From Acidiphilium iwatense (lineage in GTDB: Bacteria > Pseudomonadota > Alphaproteobacteria > Acetobacterales > Acetobacteraceae), in NCBI RefSeq assembly GCF_021556475.1, contig NZ_JAKGBZ010000039.1, forward strand, positions 1-32,330: a DNA stretch of 32,330 nt, read 5' to 3'. Positions within the stretch are counted from its first letter, which is position 1, and the number at the start of each line of letters is the position of its first letter. Both the position numbers and the translations under genes were made by a program. Of this stretch, positions 17,392 to 25,104 are shown in pieces. Below the pieces are notes generated by a model. That model saw only the letters and a list, made by a program, of their open reading frames with translations. It was not told the DNA's origin and made no database searches.

Positions 17392-18174
17392 ATGAGCGAC
17401 CTCCCCCTCATCGAAGTCCGTGACCTGCGCAAGCAGTTCGGCCATGTCATCGCCCTCGCCGGCGTCTCGCTTCGTGTCCATGCAGGCGAGGTACTCTGCC
17501 TGCTCGGCGATAACGGCGCCGGAAAATCAACTCTGATCAAGACGCTGTCCGGGGTGCATAAACCCACCGAGGGCGAATTTCTGGCCGAGGGCAAATCGGT
17601 CGCGTTCGCCAGCCCGCGTGATGCGCTCGATGCAGGAATCGCGACGGTCTATCAGGATCTCGCGATGATCCCGCTGATGTCGATCACGCGCAATTTTTTC
17701 ATGGGGCGCGAGCCGGCGAAAGGCGTCTGGCCATTCAAACGGGTCGATTTCCGAAGCTGTGACGACATCGTCCACGACGAAATGCGCCGGATCGGCATAG
17801 ATGTGCGCGACCCGACCCAGGCGGTCGGCACGCTCTCGGGTGGCGAACGGCAATGCGTGGCGATCGCGCGGGCGGTTTATTTTGGCGCCAAAGTTTTGAT
17901 TCTCGACGAACCGACCTCGGCCCTCGGTGTCGCGCAGACCTCGATGGTGCTGAAATACATCAATCAGGTGCGCGCCAAAGGGCTTGGGGTGATCTTCATC
18001 ACCCATAATGTGCGCCACGCCTATGCGGTGGGCGATCGGTTCACCGTGCTCAATCGCGGGCGGACGATCGCGGACGCCGCGAAACGGGAGATCGGCATCG
18101 ACGAGCTGCAGACCCTGATGGCCGGCGGCAAGGAGTTGCAGGAGGTTTCGGCCGAGCTGGCCGGAATGGTCTGA
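17392..18174 (+). CDS. ABC transporter ATPase, single nucleotide-binding domain
   Basis: Cytoplasmic ATPase for the adjoining permease. Walker A is GDNGAGKST (39-47), the signature is LSGGERQ (148-154), Walker B is VLILDEP (168-174), and the H-loop is IFITHNV. At 260 residues it has a single nucleotide-binding domain, unlike the duplicated two-domain RbsA type; single-domain versions occur in FrcA-like fructose/polyol systems and would act as a homodimer. Spacing is 2 bp after the permease gene and 47 bp before the binding-protein gene. Confidence 0.92.
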   Translation: MSDLPLIEVRDLRKQFGHVIALAGVSLRVHAGEVLCLLGDNGAGKSTLIKTLSGVHKPTEGEFLAEGKSVAFASPRDALDAGIATVYQDLAMIPLMSITRNFFMGREPAKGVWPFKRVDFRSCDDIVHDEMRRIGIDVRDPTQAVGTLSGGERQCVAIARAVYFGAKVLILDEPTSALGVAQTSMVLKYINQVRAKGLGVIFITHNVRHAYAVGDRFTVLNRGRTIADAAKREIGIDELQTLMAGGKELQEVSAELAGMV

Positions 18175-18221
18175 GGAACAGTTATTCAATCACGCGTTCA
18201 TCACATGGGGAGGAAATGGTT

Positions 18222-19178
18222 ATGACAAAGCGTTTGAGAGCCCTGCTCGCGGGGCTTGCCGGTGCGGCGGTCGTCGTATTCGGGCACGGTGCCGCGCAGG
18301 CGGCGCCGAAGAAGCTCGTGATCGAAATGGTCACCCATGGCGAGGCGGTCGATCCGTTCTGGACCCGGATCAAGAACGGCGCCGATCTGGCCGCGCGGCA
18401 GATGAATGTCGATCTGCGCTATCGCGCCCCGAATACGTTCAACATGGTCAAGATGAAGGATTTGATCCAGGCGGCGGTTAACCAGCATCCCGCCGGGCTG
18501 ATCGTGACGATCCCGGACGCAGCGGCACTCGGCCCCCCGATCAAGGGCGCGGTGGATGACGGAATTCCGGTGATCACGATGAATACCGGCCGCGTTCCCG
18601 GCAAGAAGCTCGGCACGCTCGCCTATGTCGGCGAGGGCAATTACGCCGGCGGCGTCGAGGCCGGCAAGCGTTTCGCCAAGCTCGGCGCGACGCTAGGCGT
18701 CTGCCTCAATCAGGAGGTCGGGCAGATCGCGCTGGAGCGGCGATGCCAGGGCTTCGCGAAGGGGTTCGGCCACAAGGTGATCACCCTGCCGACCAGCGAA
18801 GACCCGACAACGGTGGTCTCCCAGATCGAGGCGTTTCTGCGGACGCACCCTGGCGCCAACGCGATCCTGGCGAACAGCGCGCCGCTTGGCGGCGAGCCGG
18901 CGGTGAAGGCGGTCGAGGCGCTTGGGCTCAAGACCAAGATCTTCATCGGCTCGTTCGATCTCTCGCCGGGTTTCCTGCAGGCGCTCGCGCAGAAGAAGGC
19001 CGATTTCGCGCTCGATCAGCAGCCCTTCCTGCAAGGCTATCTCTCGGTCGTGCTGATGGCGAATTACGCGCGCTATGGCGTCATTCCGTCTGAATACGAC
19101 ATCCCGACCGGGCCAAATTTCGTGACCCCCAAGAATGCCGCTCAGGTGATCGCCCTGTCCAAGAAAGGCATCAGGTGA
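18222..19178 (+). CDS. Periplasmic sugar/inositol-binding protein
   Basis: Type I periplasmic binding protein (RbsB/IbpA/MocB-like) that delivers substrate to the ABC transporter. A Sec signal peptide covers residues 1-28 (basic MTKRLRALL, hydrophobic core, GAAQA-AP cleavage). The mature domain has MVTHGEAVDPFWTRIKNGAD, then AYVGEGNYAGGVEAGKRF and DFALDQQPFLQGYL. The ATG at 18222 is chosen because GGGGAGGA lies seven bases upstream; 18216 would be too close. Its stop overlaps the next gene's GTG by 4 bp. Confidence 0.9.
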   Translation: MTKRLRALLAGLAGAAVVVFGHGAAQAAPKKLVIEMVTHGEAVDPFWTRIKNGADLAARQMNVDLRYRAPNTFNMVKMKDLIQAAVNQHPAGLIVTIPDAAALGPPIKGAVDDGIPVITMNTGRVPGKKLGTLAYVGEGNYAGGVEAGKRFAKLGATLGVCLNQEVGQIALERRCQGFAKGFGHKVITLPTSEDPTTVVSQIEAFLRTHPGANAILANSAPLGGEPAVKAVEALGLKTKIFIGSFDLSPGFLQALAQKKADFALDQQPFLQGYLSVVLMANYARYGVIPSEYDIPTGPNFVTPKNAAQVIALSKKGIR

Positions 19179-19981
19179 CGAAGCGGACGCTCGGCGTCTG
19201 TAGCTGGATTTTCGGAGGGTTAGGAGCCGGAGCGATCGTCAAGGCGGTCGCTCCTCTCGGCTACCGGGGGATCGAGCTGCATCCGGCACTTCTCGAAGCC
19301 AGGGACACGGCATCGATCCTTGCCGATCATGGGTTCGACATCGTCTCGATCACGCCGCCGGATGCGGATATCGCCCATCCCGATCCGGCGATTCGCGAAC
19401 CGGCGATCGTCACGCTCTATCGGATGATCGACCGGGCGACGGAACTCGGTGCGCCGCGCGCGGCGGTGCATGGGCTGGTCGGGCGCATCCGCCCGGTCAC
19501 GACCCAGGCGGAGGAGGACGATCTGCTCGACGACGCGGTGGCCCGGCTTGCCGACCATGCCGCCGCCTGTGGGATCGCCCTGGTTTTCGAGGTGCTGAAC
19601 CGCTACGAATCGCACCAGATCAATACCGCCGAACAGGGGTTGGCGACGCTCGCCCGGCTCGGCCGGCCGAATCTGAAACTGCTGCTCGACGCGTATCACA
19701 TGAATATCGAGGAACCCGATCCGGCGGCGGCACTCCGCGCGGCCGGCGCTTCACTCGGGCTCTATCATGCCGCCGATTCCAATCGCCGCGCGCCGGGGCG
19801 CGGCCATATCGATTTTGCGGCGCAACGGGCGGCATTGGATGCGATCTCCTATGCCGGGCCGGTGGTTATCGAGATCACCGCACCCGGCCCGGATCCGTTC
19901 ACGCCAAAGAAGTCCGGCGATTTTCGCGCGATATTGCTCGACGATCTCGCGGCGGCGATCAGAACACTCGGCGCGAGGTGA
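19175..19981 (+). CDS. TIM-barrel sugar/inosose isomerase or epimerase
   Basis: AP-endonuclease-2/xylose-isomerase-like TIM barrel, 268 residues, of the D-tagatose 3-epimerase/IolI/MocC group. Metal-site motifs include FEVLNRYESHQINT, LLLDAYHMNIEEPD, YHAADSNRRAPGRGHIDF and VVIEITAPG. The family interconverts ketoses or inososes, so a role in funnelling an inosose isomer toward IolE is likely, though a ketose epimerase is equally possible. It begins with GTG, which overlaps the binding-protein stop (GTGA), and is the last gene of the transport transcript. A small hairpin, CTCCG-CTTA-CGGAG (19998-20011), follows the stop. Confidence 0.85.
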   Translation: MTKRTLGVCSWIFGGLGAGAIVKAVAPLGYRGIELHPALLEARDTASILADHGFDIVSITPPDADIAHPDPAIREPAIVTLYRMIDRATELGAPRAAVHGLVGRIRPVTTQAEEDDLLDDAVARLADHAAACGIALVFEVLNRYESHQINTAEQGLATLARLGRPNLKLLLDAYHMNIEEPDPAAALRAAGASLGLYHAADSNRRAPGRGHIDFAAQRAALDAISYAGPVVIEITAPGPDPFTPKKSGDFRAILLDDLAAAIRTLGAR

Positions 19982-20067
19982 GGGTTTTCCATCAAATCTC
20001 CGCTTACGGAGGCGGGTTCGCACCGGTATTCTGAGGCTACTCCATAAGCCAGGAAAGCAGTGCGACG

Positions 20068-21141
20068 ATGACGCCAGCGACGACAACGATGACGAGGGAC
20101 CGGCCACATCGGCGCGACTACGGCCTCACCGGCGCCGACGCCCGCCGCGCCGAAGCGACCGGACTCGCCAATGCGAAGTGGTTTTCGGCAAATGTGCCGC
20201 GCGCCGCGCTGAAATCGATGATGCAGCGGCGTAACGGACCCGCGCTGCGCGACACCGCGATCTGGTTGGCGGCGCTCGCCGCCTCCGGCGGCCTCGCCGC
20301 ATGGTTTTGGGGCAGCGCCTGGAGCATTCCGTTTTTCGGCGTCTACGGCGTGCTTTACGGCTCGGCGTCCGATTCGCGCTGGCACGAATGCGGCCACGGC
20401 ACCGCTTTTCGCACACGCCGGCTGAACGACATCGTCTACAACATCGCCTCCTTCATGATCCTGCGCGAGCCGACGGTCTGGCGCTGGAGCCATGCACGCC
20501 ACCATACAGATACCATCATCGTCGGGCGTGACCCGGAAATCCTCGCGCCGCGCCCGCCCGATCTTCTCGGCATCACGCTCAATCTGTTCGCGCTGAAAGC
20601 CGGTCCGAAGGCGATCGCCCATATCCTGCTGCACGCAACCGGCTGTCTGACCGCCGACGAAAAAAGCTTCATCCCCGCGACGGAGCAGCCGAAGGTAATC
20701 CGCACCGCACGCATCTGGCTCGGTCTGTTCGGCGCGGTGATCGCGCTCGCGCTCGCGACGCGCAGTTTTCTGCCCTTGATGCTCGTCGGGCTGCCGACCT
20801 TCTACGGCGCCTGGCTGCAACTGATCTTCGGCGTCACCCAACATTCGGGACTTGCGGAAGACGTGCTGGATCACCGGCTCAATAGTCGGACGATCCACAT
20901 GAATCCGGTGTTCCGCTTCATCTACTGGAACATGAACTACCACGTCGAACACCACATGTTTCCGCTGGTGCCGTATCACGCGCTGCCGCAACTGCACGCG
21001 GCGATCGGCGCGGAATGTCCGCCGCCCTATCCGGGCCTGCTCGCCGCCTATCGGGAAATCGTCCCCGCGCTGATCCGCCAGCGCCGCGATCCCACCTGGC
21101 ATATCAAGCGCCGGTTGCCCCAGCGCGCGGTGGAAGCGTGA
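20068..21141 (+). CDS. Membrane di-iron oxygenase/desaturase, MocD-like
   Basis: Membrane fatty-acid-desaturase superfamily enzyme, 357 residues. Histidine boxes are HECGH (106-110), HARHH (142-146) and HVEHH (292-296), with an extra His259 in TQHSG; they ligate two irons. Hydrophobic segments flank residues 64-100, 214-230 and 234-258. Followed directly by a Rieske ferredoxin and a ferredoxin reductase, it forms the same trio as rhizobial mocD-mocE-mocF, which act on the rhizopine 3-O-methyl-scyllo-inosamine. An O-demethylase or hydroxylase role on methylated inositols is inferred. A lipid desaturase is the alternative, but the location within an iol island argues against it. Confidence 0.82.
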   Translation: MTPATTTMTRDRPHRRDYGLTGADARRAEATGLANAKWFSANVPRAALKSMMQRRNGPALRDTAIWLAALAASGGLAAWFWGSAWSIPFFGVYGVLYGSASDSRWHECGHGTAFRTRRLNDIVYNIASFMILREPTVWRWSHARHHTDTIIVGRDPEILAPRPPDLLGITLNLFALKAGPKAIAHILLHATGCLTADEKSFIPATEQPKVIRTARIWLGLFGAVIALALATRSFLPLMLVGLPTFYGAWLQLIFGVTQHSGLAEDVLDHRLNSRTIHMNPVFRFIYWNMNYHVEHHMFPLVPYHALPQLHAAIGAECPPPYPGLLAAYREIVPALIRQRRDPTWHIKRRLPQRAVEA

Positions 21142-21167
21142 CGATGATTTCCAAGGAAAATGACACC

Positions 21168-21482
21168 ATGACGCAATGGATCGATGTCTGCGCTGCGGAC
21201 GCGCTGGAACCGGACGACGTGATCCGCTTCGATCACGAAGGGCAAACCTTCGCGGTCTATCGCACGTCGGATGACGCGTATTGCGCGACCGACGGACTTT
21301 GCACGCACGAGCAGGTGCATCTCGCCGACGGCTATCTCGAGGGCAGGATCATCGAATGCCCGAAGCATAACGGGCGGTTCGATATCATGACCGGAGCGGC
21401 GAAAGGCGCGCCCGCCTGCATCGATCTGGCGACCTATCCGGTGAAGGTCGCCGATGAGCGCGTGCTCATTGGCCTCGGCTGA
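21168..21482 (+). CDS. Rieske [2Fe-2S] ferredoxin, MocE-like
   Basis: Small electron carrier of 104 residues. The Rieske ligands are Cys45 and His47 (CTHEQVH) and Cys64 and His67 (CPKHNGRF). Length and sequence match MocE-type ferredoxins, which shuttle electrons from a flavoprotein reductase to a membrane oxygenase. The start at 21168 follows AAGGA; an in-frame ATG at 21144 would add eight residues. Upstream of that the frame only mirrors the preceding gene. It is separated by 26 bp from the oxygenase gene and 6 bp from the reductase gene. Confidence 0.92.
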   Translation: MTQWIDVCAADALEPDDVIRFDHEGQTFAVYRTSDDAYCATDGLCTHEQVHLADGYLEGRIIECPKHNGRFDIMTGAAKGAPACIDLATYPVKVADERVLIGLG

Positions 21483-21488
21483 GCCATC

Positions 21489-22715
21489 ATGTCCATACGC
21501 CGCATCGTCATCATCGGCGCGGGTGCGACAGGTACTGCCGCCACCCGTGCGCTCCGCGCCTCGGGGTTCGACGGCGCGCTCGCGCTGATCGACGGCGAAG
21601 GCGAAACGCCCTACGAGCGCCCTGCCCTGTCGAAATCGGTGCTGACCGATGCCGCCGATCCGCCCGTGCTGCTCGACGCTGCGACGATCGCGCGCGAGGC
21701 GATCGATCTTGTCTCGGGCATTCCGGCCGCCGCGATCGACCGGGCGGCGCGGTGCGTGACGCTCGCGAACGGCCCTGCAATCTCCTACGATCGCCTGCTG
21801 ATCGCGACCGGCGCCACCCCGCGCCGCCTCACCCTACCGGGGGCCGAGCGCGTATACTATTTGCGCAATCTTGCGGATGCGCGAGCGATCCGCACCCGGC
21901 TCGTGCCTGGCGCTGCGATCGCCATCGTGGGCGGCGGGCTGATCGGGCTGGAGCTCGCGGCAAGCGCGCGCAGGCTCGGCTGCGCGGTGACCGTGATCGA
22001 GGCTGCGCCGCGCATCCTGGGCCGCGCCGTGCCTGCGCGCCTTGCCGCCGCGATCGAGGCGCGACACCGCGCTTCGGGCGTCGCTTTCCACACCTCGGCG
22101 ACGATAGCCTCGATCGACGGCGCCGGGCTTCGCCTGGATAACGATGCATGGATCGGTGCGGATGCCGTCATCGCCGGGATCGGCGTGGTGCCCGAAACGG
22201 CGCTCGCGGGCGCGGCCGGTCTTGCGCTCGATAACGGAATCGCGGTCGATGCGGCGTTCGCGACCTCAGATTCCGCGATCTTTGCCGCCGGCGATTGCTG
22301 CGCGCTCCCGCACAGGCTGTTCGGCACGGCGAGGCTGCGTTTCGAATCCTGGCGGGTTGCCGGCGATACCGGCGCGTGCGTGGCGGCAACTCTGCTGGGT
22401 GTCGCACGGCCGTTCGACGCCGTGCCCTGGTTCTGGTCCGACCAGTATGACGAAACCCTGCAGATCGCCGGAATGCCGCAATTCGGCGCCCGTATCGTCG
22501 AACGCGCCACCGGAACCGCCGCGCCGATGCTGTTCCATCTCGCCGCGGACGGTCGCCTCGTCGCCGCCGCCGCGTTCGGACCGGCCGGCGCGATCGGGCG
22601 CGACATCCGCATCGCCGAGCGGCTGATCGCGGCATGTGCGCATCCCGCGCCCGAGGATCTCGCCGATCCGTCGCGCCCGCTGAAGGTGCTGCTCCGCGGC
22701 ACCGTGGCGGCTTGA
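21489..22715 (+). CDS. FAD/NAD ferredoxin reductase, MocF-like
   Basis: Flavoprotein of 408 residues that passes electrons from NADH to the neighbouring ferredoxin. The FAD-binding loop is IIGAGATGTAATRAL (8-22), the NAD loop is IVGGGLIGLELAASA (146-160), ATGATPRRLTLPG is the linker motif, and IFAAGDCCALPH (264-275) is the second FAD contact. The architecture is that of rubredoxin/ferredoxin reductases of oxygenase systems. It completes the MocDEF-like set. Confidence 0.92.
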   Translation: MSIRRIVIIGAGATGTAATRALRASGFDGALALIDGEGETPYERPALSKSVLTDAADPPVLLDAATIAREAIDLVSGIPAAAIDRAARCVTLANGPAISYDRLLIATGATPRRLTLPGAERVYYLRNLADARAIRTRLVPGAAIAIVGGGLIGLELAASARRLGCAVTVIEAAPRILGRAVPARLAAAIEARHRASGVAFHTSATIASIDGAGLRLDNDAWIGADAVIAGIGVVPETALAGAAGLALDNGIAVDAAFATSDSAIFAAGDCCALPHRLFGTARLRFESWRVAGDTGACVAATLLGVARPFDAVPWFWSDQYDETLQIAGMPQFGARIVERATGTAAPMLFHLAADGRLVAAAAFGPAGAIGRDIRIAERLIAACAHPAPEDLADPSRPLKVLLRGTVAA

Positions 22716-22768
22716 GTGCGGGGGTCTCCGGGATCATATTTCCCCGGCACCGGAACAGGGAGGTCAGA

Positions 22769-23272
22769 ATGCCGGCACAGGAAATCTTCCCGCTCGAGGG
22801 CGGCTGCGACTGCCGCACCGTCCGCTATCGCATGGAAATCCGCCCGCTTTTCGTTCATTGCTGTCACTGCCGCTGGTGCCAGCGCGAGACCGGCACGGCC
22901 TTCGCGCTCAATGCGATGATCGAGTCCGAGCATGTCACGACGCTCGCGGCCGAGCCGGTCGTGATCGATACGCCGTCGGCAAGCGGAATCGGCCAGAGAA
23001 TCGCCCGCTGCCCGAACTGTCATGTCGCGGTCTGGAGCAATTACGGCGGTGCGGGAGACAAAATGCGGTTCGTGCGGGTCGGCACGCTCGATGCGCCGGA
23101 TCATCTGCCGCCCGATATTCATATTTTCACCACATCGAAGCAGCCCTGGGTCGTGATTCCGCCGGGGGCGGCGGTGGTTCCCGAATATTACGATCGCGAA
23201 GAACACTGGCCGGCCGAGAGTCTGGCACGGCGGCGCGTTCCGCTGGAGAAGTCCGGCGCCGGGCGGACATGA
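22769..23272 (+). CDS. GFA-family zinc protein linked to the O-demethylase genes
   Basis: A 167-residue glutathione-dependent formaldehyde-activating/CENP-V fold protein. Zinc ligands are seen as Cys13 and Cys15 (GGCDCR), Cys31-Cys37 (CCHCRWC) and Cys81, Cys84 (CPNC). AGGGAGGT lies just before the ATG at 22769; longer starts add unrelated arginine-rich sequence. It lies 53 bp after the reductase gene in the same direction. Oxidative O-demethylation releases formaldehyde, so a GFA protein directly behind a MocDEF-like set is a plausible detoxification partner. The catalytic claim for GFA proteins is disputed, so the role is inferred from context. Confidence 0.85.
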   Translation: MPAQEIFPLEGGCDCRTVRYRMEIRPLFVHCCHCRWCQRETGTAFALNAMIESEHVTTLAAEPVVIDTPSASGIGQRIARCPNCHVAVWSNYGGAGDKMRFVRVGTLDAPDHLPPDIHIFTTSKQPWVVIPPGAAVVPEYYDREEHWPAESLARRRVPLEKSGAGRT

Positions 23273-23302
23273 TCGCCGAAGCCAGTTCGGCGCTCCGGGA
23301 TC

Positions 23303-24310
23303 GTGCGTAGCCGCGCGAAACTGGAGGATGTCGCGCGCCGCGCCGGGTGCGGCCTCGCGACCGTGGACCGGGTGCTCAATGAGCGCGGCGGCGTTTCGCC
23401 GGCGACCGCGCAGCGCGTGCTGAAGGCCGCGCGCGCACTCGGCCTCCGCCGCATCCTGCCCGCGCCCTGGCACCGGCAAATCAGGATCGACATTCTGCTG
23501 ACCCGTTCGGCAACTCCCTATATCGGACGGCTCAACGCCGCCTTCGTGGCGATCGCCGGCACGCTTGACCGCTCGGTCACGCTGCAGCGCAGCGCGCTCG
23601 ATCCCCAGCCCACGCCCGCCGCGCGGCGGATGGCGGAAAGTTCCGCCGATGCCGTCGCGGTCTATGTCGTCGATCATCATTCGGTGCGCGAGGCGGTCGA
23701 TCGCCTCGCCCTGCGCGGCGTGCCCGTCATCTGTCTCACCACCGATCTGCCCGGAACCGCACGCGCCGCCTATGTCGGGATCGACCATGGCAAGGCAGGG
23801 CGCACGGCAGCGTTCCTCGCCGCACGGGTGCAGCTCGCGCGCGAGCCCGGCGCTGCCCTGGTCATCACCACCAGCCTCGCCTTCCGCGCCCATGTCGAAC
23901 GGGTTGACGGATTCGCCGAGGGACTCGCCCGCCATGCGCCGGACGCGCGCATCGCCGAGGTGCTGGAGGCGATGGACGATCCCGATCGCGCCTATGCCGC
24001 GATCAGAACCGCGCTCGCGGCGCGGGACGATTGGGGCGCGCTCTACAATACCGGGGGAGCCAATCGAGCGGTCGCCGCCGCTATCGCCGATGCCGGATGG
24101 CGCGATCGCCTGATCTTCCTCGGTCACGAACTCACCGGAGAAACCGCATCGCTCCTTGCCTCCGGCGCGATGCTCGCGACGATCGATCAGGCGCCCGAAC
24201 TCCAGGCCCGCCGCGCAACCGATATCCTGCTCCGCCGTCTCGGTCTCGCCGAAGGCGAGGTGCCGACGGGCGAAATTCCCTTCACCCTGCACACGCCTGA
24301 AAATATCTAA
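23303..24310 (+). CDS. LacI-family transcriptional regulator
   Basis: The N-terminal LacI HTH (residues 7-26, LEDVARRAGCGLATVDRVLN) carries the hinge sequence that follows and is joined to a periplasmic-binding-protein-like effector domain. The start is GTG with no earlier candidate. It ends the mocDEF-GFA direction group and may sense the methylated inositol or a sugar. Its TAA stop overlaps the TAG stop of the convergent iolB gene by two bases (CTAA). Confidence 0.9.
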   Translation: MRSRAKLEDVARRAGCGLATVDRVLNERGGVSPATAQRVLKAARALGLRRILPAPWHRQIRIDILLTRSATPYIGRLNAAFVAIAGTLDRSVTLQRSALDPQPTPAARRMAESSADAVAVYVVDHHSVREAVDRLALRGVPVICLTTDLPGTARAAYVGIDHGKAGRTAAFLAARVQLAREPGAALVITTSLAFRAHVERVDGFAEGLARHAPDARIAEVLEAMDDPDRAYAAIRTALAARDDWGALYNTGGANRAVAAAIADAGWRDRLIFLGHELTGETASLLASGAMLATIDQAPELQARRATDILLRRLGLAEGEVPTGEIPFTLHTPENI

Positions 24311-25104
24311 AAATTTTCGGTTGCGGCTGCGTGATCGGTATCGACGCGCACCCGCCATAACCGGCGCGGACCGGCCATGACGTTGAGATAATAGAGATCG
24401 CATCCCGGTGCGGCGGAAACCGGATGATAGCCGCGCGGCACCAGCACCGCGCAGCCATCGTCGAGCGGGAGGGCGGCATCGAGCGATCGGTCCTTTGTAT
24501 AGACGCGCTGGACGCCGAAACCGGACGGACGCGCGAAACGATGGTAATAGACCTCCTCCAGCGCGGTTTCGTGCGGCCAATCATCGGTATCATGCTTGTG
24601 CGGCGGGAAGGACGACCAGTGGCCGCCGGGTGTTATCACCTCGACGACCAGCAACGATGCCGCCGGTTCGGTCTCGGGCAGGATGTCGCGGATCAGCCTT
24701 GCGGTGCTGCCCGCGCCGCGCGTGGACACCTGCCATGATCGCGGCCCGATGATCCGGGGCGGGATTTTGCCCCGTTCATCCGCCGCGAGGCAAAGTGCTA
24801 ACTCGCAGTCCGTCTCGGCGCGGAACCGGAAGCGGTTGCGCGCGGGAATGTAGGCGGCGTGGCCTGCCGCCGTGAAGGGATTTTTCCGTCCGCCGATCGC
24901 GGTCCGGGTCAGGCCCTCGGCTTCGAGACGGCCCTGGCCGGATAACAGGACGAGGCAGGTTTCGCGCACGTCGTCGATCCGCGCGAGTTCGGCGCCGGGC
25001 GCTAACTGGAACACCTCCATTGCGCAGTGTCGCAACGCATCCCTGGTCGCCAGCACGCGGCCTTCCGGGTCTGGCGACGGATTCGCTCGGATCAGCAGGG
25101 TCAC
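24307..25104 (-). CDS. iolB: 5-Deoxy-glucuronate isomerase
   Basis: Cupin-fold isomerase that converts 5-deoxy-D-glucuronate to 5-dehydro-2-deoxy-D-gluconate. Bicupin of 265 residues; metal ligands lie in SSFPPHKHDTDDWPHE (about residues 165-180) and EEVYYHRF. The GTG at 25104 is chosen because it overlaps the iolC stop by 4 bp (GTGA) and GGGGAGGA lies seven bases upstream; the longer ATG at 25134 would overlap iolC by 34 bp. It is second gene of the leftward iolC-iolB operon. Confidence 0.93.
   Translation of the reverse strand: MTLLIRANPSPDPEGRVLATRDALRHCAMEVFQLAPGAELARIDDVRETCLVLLSGQGRLEAEGLTRTAIGGRKNPFTAAGHAAYIPARNRFRFRAETDCELALCLAADERGKIPPRIIGPRSWQVSTRGAGSTARLIRDILPETEPAASLLVVEVITPGGHWSSFPPHKHDTDDWPHETALEEVYYHRFARPSGFGVQRVYTKDRSLDAALPLDDGCAVLVPRGYHPVSAAPGCDLYYLNVMAGPRRLWRVRVDTDHAAATENF

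Noticed and set aside
21857-24580. A 907-codon open frame on the minus strand opposite the reductase, GFA and LacI genes
   Set aside because: It is antisense to three well-supported genes, is Arg/Ala/Pro-rich and has no recognisable domain; long antisense frames are expected in GC-rich DNA.
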